Source: Corynebacterium bouchesdurhonense | GTDB lineage: Bacteria > Actinomycetota > Actinomycetes > Mycobacteriales > Mycobacteriaceae | NCBI RefSeq assembly: GCF_900078305.2 | Contig: NZ_LT546027.1 | Coordinates: 62,001 to 126,000, forward strand | Reading direction: 5' to 3' | Length of the DNA stretch: 64,000 nucleotides | Shown: positions 7,633-15,416 of the stretch, in pieces | Layout of the letters: the number at the start of each line of letters is the position of its first letter | Position numbering within the stretch: position 1 is the first letter of the stretch | Notes under the pieces: generated by a model | What the model saw: the letters and a program-made list of their open reading frames with translations, nothing else | Told to the model about the DNA's origin: nothing | Database searches by the model: none | Program-made: the position numbers and the translations under genes

Positions 7633-9291
7633 CTACCCCAACAGGGCGTCGACGAAGCTCTCCACCTCGAAGGGGGCGAGGTCGTCGGCGCCCTCGCCGA
7701 GGCCGACGAGCTTGACGGGAACGCCGAGCTCCTCTTGCACCTGGAACACGATGCCGCCCTTGGCCGTGCCGTCGAGCTTGGTCAGCACCACGCCGGTGAT
7801 GTCCACCACCTCGCGGAAGACGCGCGCCTGCATGATGCCGTTCTGGCCCACAGTCGCGTCGAGGACAAGGAGCACCTCGTCGACGTTGCTCTTCTTCTCC
7901 ACCACGCGCTTCACCTTGCCGAGCTGGTCCATCAGGCCGGTAGAGGTGTGAAGGCGCCCAGCGGTGTCCACAACCACCACGTCTGCGCCTTGGTCCACGC
8001 CGGTGGCTACGGCATCGAACGCGACGGAGGCCGGGTCCGCACCCTCCTTGCCGCGCACGGTGGTCGCACCCACGCGGCGACCCCACGTCTCAAGCTGGTC
8101 AGCCGCGGCTGCGCGGAAGGTGTCGGCCGCGCCGAGCACCACGGTGTGGCCCATGGACACAAGCACGCGCGCGAGCTTGCCGGTGGTGGTGGTCTTACCG
8201 GTGCCGTTCACACCCACCACAAGGATCACGGCCGGCTTGCCGTCATTCGGCATCGCCTTGATGGAGCGGTCCATCTCCGGGCGGCCGGCCTCGATGAGGG
8301 TCTCGCGCAGCATCGCACGTGCCTCCGCCTCGCTGGACACGCCGCGCTCCGCGATCTTCTCGCGCAGGTTCTCGGTGACCTTCATGGTCAGCTCGGTGCC
8401 GAGGTCCGCCATAATCAGCGTGTCCTCGACCTCCTCCCAGGCGTCATCATCCAGGTCGCCCGCGGTCAGAATGCCCAGCAGGCCCTGGCCGATGGCGTTT
8501 TGGGAGCGCGACAGGCGTCCGCGCAGCTTCCCGATGCGCCCCGCAGCCGGCGCGATCTCCTCAATCTCCGCGGCCGGCTCGGGCTCCGCCACGATGGCGT
8601 CTTCGGAGACCTCCGCACCCTCGGCCCGGGCCTCCTCCGCAGCTTCGGCGGTGGCAGCCGCGGCTTCCGCCGCCTCCTCGGCTTCGAGCTTTTGCTTCTC
8701 GACGCCCCCTTCACCAACCTCATCCCCCACCGGCTCGTCATCCTCTGCAGGCCGCACCGGCTCCACCGGCTCCACCGGCTCCACCGGCTCCACCGGCTCC
8801 ACCGGCTCCCCGCGCTCCTCATCCACCGGGAACGGCTTCGGCTCCTCCTGCGCTACCTCGCGCTGCAGTTCCTCGGCGGGCTCCGCAGGCTGGACCGATT
8901 GGATGGGCTGGACCGGCGACGCAGCAGCTGACGGCGGGGCTGGCTCCACACGCTCCACCGGCTCCGCACGCTCCACCGGCTCTACACGCTCCACCGGCTC
9001 AGGCGCGGGCGCGGGCGCGCTGCGGCGCACCGGCTCGGGCTTAGCGGGCTGCGCATCGGCCTGGGCAAAGTTGAAACCGCCCTTGGCCTGGTAGTTGCCG
9101 GACTTTTCCTGCTGCGTCAGCTGCTTCGGCTCGGCGATCTCGGCCGGCTTCTCAAAGGAAACGGTCTTCGATTTCTTGCGCTTATTGCCCGCCACGATCA
9201 CGCCGACGATGATCAGCGCGAGCACGGCTATGGCGATAACGATCCAAAGGACTGGGTTACTCGTAAAGACGGTCGTATCCATGATGTCCAT
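7633..9291 (-). CDS. ftsY: SRP receptor FtsY
   Basis: FtsY is the membrane receptor of the signal recognition particle. An N-terminal membrane segment (VLWIVIAIAVLALIIVGVIV) is followed by a ~220-residue acidic Pro/Glu-rich linker, then the NG domain with GVNGTGKTTTTGKLA, DTAGRLHTSTGLMDQ and TKLDGTAKGGI. The linker holds six tandem Glu-Pro-Val units (8761-8809) and further V-E-R/P repeats (8941-9000). The start is taken as ATG 9291 (MDIMDTTVF); ATG 9282 is possible, and the longer frame from 9321 is not supported. A repeat-family copy (8685-8709) encodes part of the linker. Confidence 0.95.
   Translation of the reverse strand: MDIMDTTVFTSNPVLWIVIAIAVLALIIVGVIVAGNKRKKSKTVSFEKPAEIAEPKQLTQQEKSGNYQAKGGFNFAQADAQPAKPEPVRRSAPAPAPEPVERVEPVERAEPVERVEPAPPSAAASPVQPIQSVQPAEPAEELQREVAQEEPKPFPVDEERGEPVEPVEPVEPVEPVEPVRPAEDDEPVGDEVGEGGVEKQKLEAEEAAEAAAATAEAAEEARAEGAEVSEDAIVAEPEPAAEIEEIAPAAGRIGKLRGRLSRSQNAIGQGLLGILTAGDLDDDAWEEVEDTLIMADLGTELTMKVTENLREKIAERGVSSEAEARAMLRETLIEAGRPEMDRSIKAMPNDGKPAVILVVGVNGTGKTTTTGKLARVLVSMGHTVVLGAADTFRAAAADQLETWGRRVGATTVRGKEGADPASVAFDAVATGVDQGADVVVVDTAGRLHTSTGLMDQLGKVKRVVEKKSNVDEVLLVLDATVGQNGIMQARVFREVVDITGVVLTKLDGTAKGGIVFQVQEELGVPVKLVGLGEGADDLAPFEVESFVDALLG
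8685..8709 (-). repeat. Dispersed ~25-bp repeat, copy inside ftsY linker
   Basis: AGCTTTTGCTTCTCGACGCC followed by a C-run on the plus strand. In ftsY sense it encodes GVEKQK within the acidic linker, a place that tolerates insertion. Confidence 0.75.
8761..8809. repeat. ftsY: 9-bp tandem repeat (CTCCACCGG x5) in ftsY
   Basis: Five perfect copies plus a partial one encode consecutive Glu-Pro-Val triplets. The number of units probably varies between strains. Confidence 0.85.
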
Positions 9292-9337
9292 AGTGCCAGC
9301 CGCGCGCGGAAACAGTCGCACGTGTGGCGGTCAGTGG

Positions 9338-9685
9338 CTACGAGGCCCGCTGGTACAGCTCCCCGTCACCTGAGCCAACCCGCAGGCTGTCCCCGTCGGC
9401 GCGGTCTACGGGAATCCGCGCCTCGCTGCCGTCCTTGGTAAAGACCAGGAAGTCCCCGTCGACCGAGCACTCCTCGTCCTGTTGCTCACCTCCAGGCTCT
9501 GCGACGTGGTGGAACGCGCAATCGCCCCCGTCAATTGTCAGAGTGCTCTCGAGCGAGGAATCGTTGCTGGACTCGATCCTGGTGTAGGTCCCGTCCAAGT
9601 CAGACGAGCCCGAGCAACCAACGAGACCGAGACACAGCGTTGCGACAATAGCTCCTACCGCGCCCGCAACCCGAACCGAAGACAT
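9338..9685 (-). CDS. Small putative lipoprotein
   Basis: The 115-residue product has a signal peptide (VAGAVGAIVATLCLGLVGC) with the lipobox LVGC, so it should be lipid-anchored at Cys24. The mature part is acidic, includes DCAFHHV and EECSVDGDF, and has the look of a small beta-sheet extracellular protein; the two remaining cysteines could form a disulfide. I do not recognise the family. It stands alone between ftsY and smc. The sequence GAGAGGATGGGCT before ATG 9685 offers a weak ribosome-binding site. Confidence 0.7.
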   Translation of the reverse strand: MSSVRVAGAVGAIVATLCLGLVGCSGSSDLDGTYTRIESSNDSSLESTLTIDGGDCAFHHVAEPGGEQQDEECSVDGDFLVFTKDGSEARIPVDRADGDSLRVGSGDGELYQRAS

Positions 9686-9756
9686 AGCCCATCCTCTCTA
9701 CAACTTTCGGATGATGTTACATGCTTCGGCGCCTCCCAGCGACCCACGAGTAAGAA

Positions 9757-9787
9757 AGTTCACTGTCACCCCGGCGACGAGTGAACT
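9757..9787. repeat. Inverted repeat AGTTCACT / AGTGAACT
   Basis: Two 8-bp arms (9757-9764 and 9780-9787) flank a GC-rich loop. The same GTGAACTAT word recurs in the larger palindrome at 9843-9876, so both may belong to one terminator or binding region after smc. Confidence 0.5.
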
Positions 9788-9842
9788 ATCTTACGAGAGC
9801 TGCGCTGCGAACTGGGGAAATGAACAAACTGACACGGTTTGC

Positions 9843-9876
9843 GTCAAATAGTTCACGGGGCCGTGAACTATTTGAC
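9843..9876 (-). terminator. Perfect 16-bp palindrome at the smc stop codon
   Basis: Arms GTCAAATAGTTCACGG (9843-9858) and its exact reverse complement (9861-9876) are separated by two G. The smc stop codon lies inside the right arm. There is no T-run after it, so intrinsic termination is likely but unproven. Confidence 0.6.
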
Positions 9877-12800
9877 GGCGCCGGCGCTGTTAACGGCGCC
9901 GGCGTCGGCGCTGTTAACGGCGCCGGCGGGCTGCATGCGCTGGGACAGGACGCGGGTCACGCCGTCGCCGCGCATGGTCACGCCGTAGAGCACGTTGGCC
10001 ACGTCCATCGTGGGCTTCTGGTGGGTGATCACGATGAGCTGGGATTCCTGGCGCAGCTCCTCGAACAGGGCGATGAGGCGGCGCAGGTTGACGTCGTCGA
10101 GAGCGGCCTCAACCTCGTCCATGACGTAGAACGGGCTGGGCCGGGCGCGGAAGATGGCCACCAAAAAGGCGAGCGCGGTCAGGGACTTCTCGCCGCCGGA
10201 GAGCAGCGACAGGCGCTTCACGCGCTTGCCCGGCGGGCGCGCCTCCACCTCGATGCCGGTGGTGAGCATGTTGTCCGGCTCGGTGAGGATGAGGCGCGCC
10301 TCGCCGCCGGGGAACAGCGTGGCAAAAACGCGCGGGAACTCGGCTTCCACGTCGCGCCACGCCTCGGTGAAGAGGGTGAGGATCTGCGCATCCACGTCCT
10401 CGATCACCCCGGTGAGGTCTTTGCGTGCTTGGATGACGTCGTCAAGCTGCGTGCTCAGAAACGAGTAGCGCTCCTCCAGCGCCTTGAACTCCTCCAGGGC
10501 CAGCGGGTTCACCTTGCCCAGGGCGCGCAGGTCCTTCTCGGCCTGGGCGAGGCGGGCGCGCTCGGCGGCCTCGTCGAAGTCCTCGGCGGGGCTATAGCCG
10601 GCCACCAGGTCCGCCACCGCGATGCCGAGGGACTCGACCACGCTGGCCTCGGCCTCGTCGATGCGCACCTGCGCCTGCGAGCGCGCGATCTCGGAGGCGT
10701 GGGCCGAATCGGTCAACCGCGCAAGGTGCTGCCGCGCCGCCGACACCGCGCTGCGGGCCTGCTGCTGCCCGGCGCGCAGGGACTGTACCCGGCCCGCCAG
10801 CTCGTCGCGGCGGGCCGCGGCGCGGGCGAGCGCATCGTCCACCCGGGCCGCAAGGTCGCGCGCGTGCCCGGCCACGGCCTCGGCAAGCTCGGCCTCGGCG
10901 CGCCGGCGGGCCATCGCTGCGTCGTGGCGGGCCTTGGCCTGGCGCTCGTGCTCCGCCTGGCGACGCAGCGCGTCCCCGCGCCCGGCCGTCTGCTCGGCCG
11001 CCTGCTGGGCGCTCCGCGCCGCGAGCACCGCCTCCAGCTCCACGGCCTTGACCTGGTTCAACGCGGCTTGTGCGCGGTCGCGCTCGGCGGTGGACGGCTC
11101 CTCTCCGCCCGGCTCCTCCTCCACGCGGGCGAGCCGGTCCCGGGTGTGGGCCAACGCTTGTCGACGCTCCCTCGCCCGCGCCTCAGCCCCATCCACGCGC
11201 TCCGCCGCCCGGGCGTGCTCGGCCGCGTTCACCTCGGCCTGCTTGGTCAGCCGCGCCACGTCGCGGCGCCAGGATTCGGCCTGCGCATCGTGCTCGCGCA
11301 GGGCCGCCTTCGCGGCGGCGGCGGCCACGCGGGCGTCGTCGGCCGCCAGGCGCGCGCCCTCGAGGGTGCCTGCGAGCTCTTCGAGCTGCGCCTGCGCGAT
11401 CTCGAGCTCGCCGCGCGCGGACTCGATCTGGGCGCTGACCTCCACCGTGGTGGTCGTACCCGAGCCGGCGGCCACCCACCCCTCCCCGACGAGGACCCCG
11501 TCAGGGGTCACGGCGCGCAGGCGGGGGTCTGACCCGACGATGCGGCGCGCGGCGGCGGGATGTGGGGCGAGGGGGACGTCGGCAAGCATGCGCGTCACCG
11601 GGCCGCGGACCTCCGGCGAGAGCCGCACGTGATCGAGCAACCAGTCCACATTGGCGTCCGTGTCCAGTCGCCAGGTGGTGCCGCCGCGCGCCTCGACCAC
11701 CACGGTGCGCTCCGCCGCGGCGAGGGCCTCGAGGGTGGATTCGCCCACCGCGCCGACCGCGCCCACGAGCGCCTCCGCAGCCGCGCCCAGCGCCGCGGCC
11801 AGGGCGCGCTCGGTGCCGGGTTCGGCGGTGACGTGCTCCGCGAGCGGGGCGAGACCGCCGAGTAGCTCTCGGGCGGGCGCCTTCGGGGCCTGCTCGGCCA
11901 GCGTGGCGATGCGGGACTCGAGCGTGAACACGGCGCGTTCGCGCTCGCGCTGCTCGGCGCGCAGCTGGTCCAGGCGCTTCTCGGCCGCGTCGGACTCGGT
12001 GTGGGCGCGCACGTGCGCCTCGTCCAGGGGCCCGCGGGCTGCCTCGATCTCGGCGAGCTTCGCGTTCACCTCCTCGGCCTCGCGGCGCGCTGCCTGGGCC
12101 CGCGCACGAGTCTCCTCAAGCGTCTCGGCCAGGCGCGCGGCCTCCTCCAGCGCGGCCTCGACCGCGGCCTTCTGCGACTCCTCCTGCGCGAGCAGGCGGA
12201 CCACGCCCTCGCGGCGGTCCGCGATGGCGCGCAGTGTGGCCATGTGCTCGCGCTCGGCGGCGTCGAAGGCCTCCTGGGCCTGCGCCACCTCCTCGCGCAC
12301 CACCTCGAGGCGCTCGGCCGCCTCCTCGGCGGCCTCGAGCGCCGCGGCCTGCTGCTCGTCCGCCACGCGCGCCCGCGCCTCGAGCTCCTCCGGGTCCTGG
12401 CCCGCGTACGGCACCGCGGCGCCGGCGCCCCGGGTGCGCTCGGAGGCAATACGGGCGGTGGCGCTCACCCGCTCCGCCAGGGTGGAGAGGGCGAACCAGA
12501 GTTGCTGCGCCTCGTCGGCCGCGGGTTGGACCTCGGCCTGTTCCGCCTCGATCTGCTCCTGGGTGGCGGTGGCCTCCTCGAGCGCGGCCGTCGCCTCCTC
12601 CACCTGTTGCTGGAGGATGGCGGCGTGGCGGGTGGCGTCGCCAAGCGATGCGCGGAGGGTGACCACCTGGTGCCCTGCGAGGCGCAATCGCGCGTCGCGC
12701 AGCGTGGACTGAACCGTGGCCGCGCGCTTGGCGGCCTCGGCCTGGCGGGCGAGGGGTTTGAGCTGTTTGCCCAGCTCCTCAGTGAGGTCCGTGAGGCGGT

Positions 12801-13365
12801 CCAGGTTTGCCTGCATGCCCGTGAGCTTGCGCTGCGCTTTCTCCTTGCGGCGGCGGTGCTTGAGCACGCCGGCCGCCTCCTCGATGTAGGCGCGGCGCTC
12901 CTCGGGACGGGATTCCAGGATCTCGGCGAGCTTGCCCTGGCCCACGATGATGTGCATCTCACGCCCGATGCCCGAGTCCGACAGCAGCTCCTGGATGTCC
13001 ATGAGCCGGGCCTTCGCCCCGTTGATCTCGTACTCGGAGGCGCCGTCGCGGAACATGCGGCGGGTGATCGCCACCTCCGTGTAGTCGATGGGCAGACGCT
13101 TGTCTGTGTTGTCGAAGGTCAGCGTCACTTCCGCGCGGCCCAGCGGCTTGCGCTCGCCCGCGCCGGCGAAGATGACGTCCTCCATCTTCCCGCCGCGCAG
13201 GTTCTTGGCGCCCTGCTCCCCCATCACCCACGCCAGCGCGTCCACCACGTTGGACTTGCCGGAACCGTTGGGCCCCACCACGGCACAGATGCCGGGCTCG
13301 AACTTCATCGTGGTCGCCGACGCGAAGGATTTAAATCCTTTGAGGGTCAGCGATTTCAGGTGCAC
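9868..13365 (-). CDS. smc: Chromosome segregation ATPase SMC
   Basis: SMC forms ring-shaped dimers that condense and separate chromosomes with ScpA/ScpB. The 1165-residue length fits the family. Walker A is GPNGSGKSNVVDAL near residue 33, followed by a long coiled coil, a hinge near the middle (ELLGGLAPLAEHV onward), a second coiled coil, then the signature LLSGGEKSLTALA and Walker B FYVMDEVEAALDD. GTG 13365 (VHLKSLTLKGFKSF) is chosen because the family starts there and because TAACAT stands 7 bases upstream, a leaderless promoter position. The extreme C-terminus carries short Ala-Gly-Ala-Val-Asn repeats encoded by direct DNA repeats. Confidence 0.96.
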   Translation of the reverse strand: MHLKSLTLKGFKSFASATTMKFEPGICAVVGPNGSGKSNVVDALAWVMGEQGAKNLRGGKMEDVIFAGAGERKPLGRAEVTLTFDNTDKRLPIDYTEVAITRRMFRDGASEYEINGAKARLMDIQELLSDSGIGREMHIIVGQGKLAEILESRPEERRAYIEEAAGVLKHRRRKEKAQRKLTGMQANLDRLTDLTEELGKQLKPLARQAEAAKRAATVQSTLRDARLRLAGHQVVTLRASLGDATRHAAILQQQVEEATAALEEATATQEQIEAEQAEVQPAADEAQQLWFALSTLAERVSATARIASERTRGAGAAVPYAGQDPEELEARARVADEQQAAALEAAEEAAERLEVVREEVAQAQEAFDAAEREHMATLRAIADRREGVVRLLAQEESQKAAVEAALEEAARLAETLEETRARAQAARREAEEVNAKLAEIEAARGPLDEAHVRAHTESDAAEKRLDQLRAEQRERERAVFTLESRIATLAEQAPKAPARELLGGLAPLAEHVTAEPGTERALAAALGAAAEALVGAVGAVGESTLEALAAAERTVVVEARGGTTWRLDTDANVDWLLDHVRLSPEVRGPVTRMLADVPLAPHPAAARRIVGSDPRLRAVTPDGVLVGEGWVAAGSGTTTTVEVSAQIESARGELEIAQAQLEELAGTLEGARLAADDARVAAAAAKAALREHDAQAESWRRDVARLTKQAEVNAAEHARAAERVDGAEARARERRQALAHTRDRLARVEEEPGGEEPSTAERDRAQAALNQVKAVELEAVLAARSAQQAAEQTAGRGDALRRQAEHERQAKARHDAAMARRRAEAELAEAVAGHARDLAARVDDALARAAARRDELAGRVQSLRAGQQQARSAVSAARQHLARLTDSAHASEIARSQAQVRIDEAEASVVESLGIAVADLVAGYSPAEDFDEAAERARLAQAEKDLRALGKVNPLALEEFKALEERYSFLSTQLDDVIQARKDLTGVIEDVDAQILTLFTEAWRDVEAEFPRVFATLFPGGEARLILTEPDNMLTTGIEVEARPPGKRVKRLSLLSGGEKSLTALAFLVAIFRARPSPFYVMDEVEAALDDVNLRRLIALFEELRQESQLIVITHQKPTMDVANVLYGVTMRGDGVTRVLSQRMQPAGAVNSADAGAVNSAGAVK

Positions 13366-13372
13366 TTGCCTG

Positions 13373-13378
13373 ATGTTA
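13373..13378 (-). promoter_or_regulatory. Putative -10 box for leaderless smc mRNA
   Basis: TAACAT on the minus strand lies exactly 7 bases before GTG 13365, so transcription would begin at or next to the start codon. Confidence 0.5.
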
Positions 13379-13447
13379 CAGCGCGACTCGCACCCGATCG
13401 ATGTGCGAGGGAGGGTATACGATTCAAGGCACAAGGAAAGGGGGGCT

Positions 13448-13801
13448 ATGCCGCAAAACCAGATCCGGTGGTTCGCGCCCGGCGGTGAGACTGAACCTGT
13501 GAGCAAGCGCGAGTTCAAATCTCTATCCAAGGAGGGCCAGGCTGCACTCGCGACCAAGATCAAGCGATTAGCCAAAGCGGAAATCGGATTACAAGATCTG
13601 CGCCACGTCCAAGGCGAGATCTACGAGATCCGGACCCAAGTTGGAAACAACCACTTCCGTGCCATGGTGATCCAGGATTCACCGGTGCACTTCATTATTT
13701 TATCGTGCTTTTACAAGAACCAGAACAAGACTCCAAAGCAGGAACTGGAAAAAGCGCAGCAGCGGCTTAGGCGGTGGCGGAACGCGTCTGCCGCTCAATA
13801 G
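13448..13801 (+). CDS. higB: RelE/HigB-type toxin (Gp49-like family) of a TAC module
   Basis: The 117-residue protein matches the phage-derived Gp49/HigB branch of the RelE superfamily. The diagnostic part is the strand series EIYEIRTQVGNNHFRAMVI, HFIILSCFYKNQNKTP, then the basic helix KQELEKAQQRLRRW. Family members cleave mRNA at the ribosome. The start ATG 13448 follows AAGGAAAGGGGGG; longer in-frame versions run back into smc. The gene is divergent from smc and precedes an XRE antitoxin and a SecB-like gene, the order of Rv1955-Rv1956-Rv1957 in M. tuberculosis. A toxin-first order also fits HigBA. G+C appears lower than in neighbours, suggesting transfer. Confidence 0.85.
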   Translation: MPQNQIRWFAPGGETEPVSKREFKSLSKEGQAALATKIKRLAKAEIGLQDLRHVQGEIYEIRTQVGNNHFRAMVIQDSPVHFIILSCFYKNQNKTPKQELEKAQQRLRRWRNASAAQ

Positions 13802-13808
13802 GGCATCT

Positions 13809-13822
13809 TCCGCCTTGGCGGA
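13809..13822 (+). terminator. Short hairpin after the toxin gene
   Basis: TCCGCC and GGCGGA pair across a TT loop 8 bases after the toxin stop. It could reduce read-through from toxin to antitoxin; the stem is only 6 bp. Confidence 0.4.
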
Positions 13823-13827
13823 TCCAG

Positions 13828-13879
13828 TTGCTTTTATCGGTTTCAGCCGATTACTCTAGGGATATCGGTTACAACCGAT
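13828..13879 (+). promoter_or_regulatory. Internal promoter with two operator palindromes for antitoxin-chaperone genes
   Basis: TTGCTT (13828) and TACTCT (13852) are 18 bases apart and make a plausible -35/-10 pair. ATCGG-TTTCAG-CCGAT (13836-13851) fills the spacer, and the better palindrome ATCGGTT-AC-AACCGAT (13864-13879) follows the -10 box. The centres are 28 bases apart. Antitoxins with helix-turn-helix domains usually repress at such sites, so autorepression is the likely use. Confidence 0.6.
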
Positions 13880-13927
13880 CCGTGAAGCTGGGTCGGACAC
13901 TTCGCCACAAACGAAAAGAGGAGCGAC

Positions 13928-14356
13928 ATGGAGATGGCAAACTACCGCGACCACAACTCCGTCGAGTTCGATTTCGACGAGCTGTTGGAGGACCCTGAAA
14001 TTCAGGCCGCCATGGATGATGCCGAAGTTCGCCTCTCCGTCACCGATTCGCTGCGGGCGGGAAGGAAAGCTGCCGGTCTCACCCAGAAAGAAGTGGCGAA
14101 CGCGATGGGTACAACCCAGTCCGCCGTGTCGGATCTTGAACGCGGCGACACCGATCCGCAGCTGTCCACCCTGCAGCGTTACGCCCGCGCAACTGGTGGG
14201 CGCCTGAAGGTCTTCGTGGTGATGCAGAACCAGACCTCCTCCGCACCCGGTTCTGCTTACCGAAGTATTTCGCAGGAGGTAGCTGAACCCACCCACGAAG
14301 CCGCCCGACCCTCGTTGCGCACCGTACCCTCCTACAACCACATCCGAGTGAGCTAA
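13928..14356 (+). CDS. higA: XRE-family antitoxin with C-terminal tail (HigA-like, TAC module)
   Basis: The 142-residue protein has an N-terminal acidic helix (SVEFDFDELLEDPEIQAAMD), a helix-turn-helix of the Cro/C1 type (LRAGRKAAGLTQKEVANAMG, then TTQSAVSDLERG, residues ~42-98) and a C-terminal tail of about 43 residues (100-142) that ends SYNHIRVS. Antitoxins of TAC systems carry such a tail, called the chaperone addiction domain, which makes them unstable unless bound by SecB. The start ATG 13928 follows GAGGAG by 4 bases; ATG 13934 is possible. Only two bases separate its stop from the SecB-like start, so the two are cotranslated. Confidence 0.87.
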   Translation: MEMANYRDHNSVEFDFDELLEDPEIQAAMDDAEVRLSVTDSLRAGRKAAGLTQKEVANAMGTTQSAVSDLERGDTDPQLSTLQRYARATGGRLKVFVVMQNQTSSAPGSAYRSISQEVAEPTHEAARPSLRTVPSYNHIRVS

Positions 14357-14358
14357 CA

Positions 14359-14820
14359 ATGAACAGCGACCACGCCGAGCGCAGGGTTTTGGCTGGCAAG
14401 ATAGCCGGTAGCACGAACCTATTCGACATCCGCTTAACTAAGTCAGTTTCTGAGCTGCATTCCATTCCGGCTGCCGATGCAAAACTCGACGTCGACCTGA
14501 AGATCTCGCCGAGTGCTCAGACGTCAGCTACGGAGGACGGCGCAAGCCTGCTTCTAGTCAACGCGGACTTCGCTGTGACGATCAAAGCAGCAGATTCCGA
14601 TGCTGCCGATGATGCAAACCCTGCTCTCGCTGCAATATCCTGCAGCTTCACTGCCGCCTTCCAGAACTGCTTAGAGGACGAGCCGACCCAAGACGAGCTC
14701 GATGCGTTCGCTGACACAACCGGAATTTTTGCGCTTTATCCCTACGCACGAGAATTCTTTTCCGATGCGACCCGCCGTATGGGCCTACCGGTGCTTGTTC
14801 TAGATTTGCTAAGACGTTAA
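14359..14820 (+). CDS. SecB-like chaperone of a TAC module
   Basis: The 153-residue acidic protein has the beta-sheet pattern of SecB (LDVDLKISPSA; ASLLLVNADFAVTIKA; AAISCSFTAAF) and the SecB-type ending ALYPYAREFFSDATRRMGLP followed by VLVLDLL. Actinobacteria have no general SecB export chaperone, and a solitary SecB copy next to a toxin-antitoxin pair is the hallmark of SecB-TA proteins such as Rv1957, which protect the antitoxin from degradation and help it fold. The position, third gene and 2 bases after the antitoxin, fits. Assignment rests on motifs and context. Confidence 0.8.
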   Translation: MNSDHAERRVLAGKIAGSTNLFDIRLTKSVSELHSIPAADAKLDVDLKISPSAQTSATEDGASLLLVNADFAVTIKAADSDAADDANPALAAISCSFTAAFQNCLEDEPTQDELDAFADTTGIFALYPYAREFFSDATRRMGLPVLVLDLLRR

Positions 14821-14903
14821 TTGGAAGATGTCGTCCATGCCGCCGCGGGGCACGCTCCAGTTGATACCTACATCAACCAGCTCTAGACAGCCCCGCAGAA
14901 ACC

Positions 14904-15416
14904 TTACGGCCGCGTCGCGTCCACCGCTTGCGCGTGGACCTCGCCTGGCTCGATGGTGCCGTGGGTGCCAAACTCGCGCTGCCAATACAGCAGCGGCTGG
15001 TTGGAATTCACCTCGGCGCTTGTGACATCGATGAGCACCAGCACGTGGTCGCCCGCCTTCATCAACTGCGAGACGGTACCGGCGACCCAGGTGTGGTTGC
15101 ACGGCAACTTCGGCGCGCCGTCGGCCATCTCCCACTCCACGCCTGCGAAGCGGTCCACGCCCTTATCGGCGAATCGGCGCGCGAGCGTACCCTGCTGCGT
15201 GGAGAGCACGTTGATGCCGATCGGCGAGCCGACATGAAGCTCAGCGAGCAGCGACGAGCGGCGGTCGAGGGAGACGAGCACCATCGGCGGGTTGAGCGAA
15301 AGTGACATAAACGCACTGACCGTCGTGCCGTGGGGCGCGTCCTCCGCGCCGGTGGTCACGATCGCGACGGCAGCGGCGAGCTGGCTCATCGCGTCTTTGA
15401 AACGCTGCTGATCCAC
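14904..15416 (-). CDS. Flavin reductase domain protein (FMN-binding split barrel)
   Basis: This 170-residue protein shows the flavin reductase-like fold: residues 8-45 (LAAAVAIVTTGAEDAPHGTT, then SAFMSLSLNPPMVLVSLD) and the later CNHTWVAGTVSQLMKAGDHVL. Family members reduce FMN or FAD with NAD(P)H, often as partners of monooxygenases, but no oxygenase gene is nearby. The GTG start at 15416 nearly touches the acylphosphatase stop, so the two are probably cotranscribed. About 83 bases separate its end from the SecB-like gene, convergent, with no clear terminator. Confidence 0.85.
   Translation of the reverse strand: MDQQRFKDAMSQLAAAVAIVTTGAEDAPHGTTVSAFMSLSLNPPMVLVSLDRRSSLLAELHVGSPIGINVLSTQQGTLARRFADKGVDRFAGVEWEMADGAPKLPCNHTWVAGTVSQLMKAGDHVLVLIDVTSAEVNSNQPLLYWQREFGTHGTIEPGEVHAQAVDATRP

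Noticed and set aside
9781..11532. Long plus-strand frame opposite smc
   Set aside because: Composition and position are those of an antisense shadow; the minus strand encodes a full SMC.
12635..12658. GCGTCGCCAAGCGATGCG in smc as a repeat copy
   Set aside because: Only the core is similar and it sits in coiled-coil codons that could produce it by chance.
13325..13345. 16-bp palindrome AAGGATTTAAATCCTT at the start of smc
   Set aside because: It encodes the conserved LKGFKSF of SMC, so the symmetry is probably a codon accident.
14828..14903. Possible gene remnant after the SecB-like gene (minus strand, NWSVPRGGMDDIF)
   Set aside because: Too short and without a recognisable family; probably intergenic.
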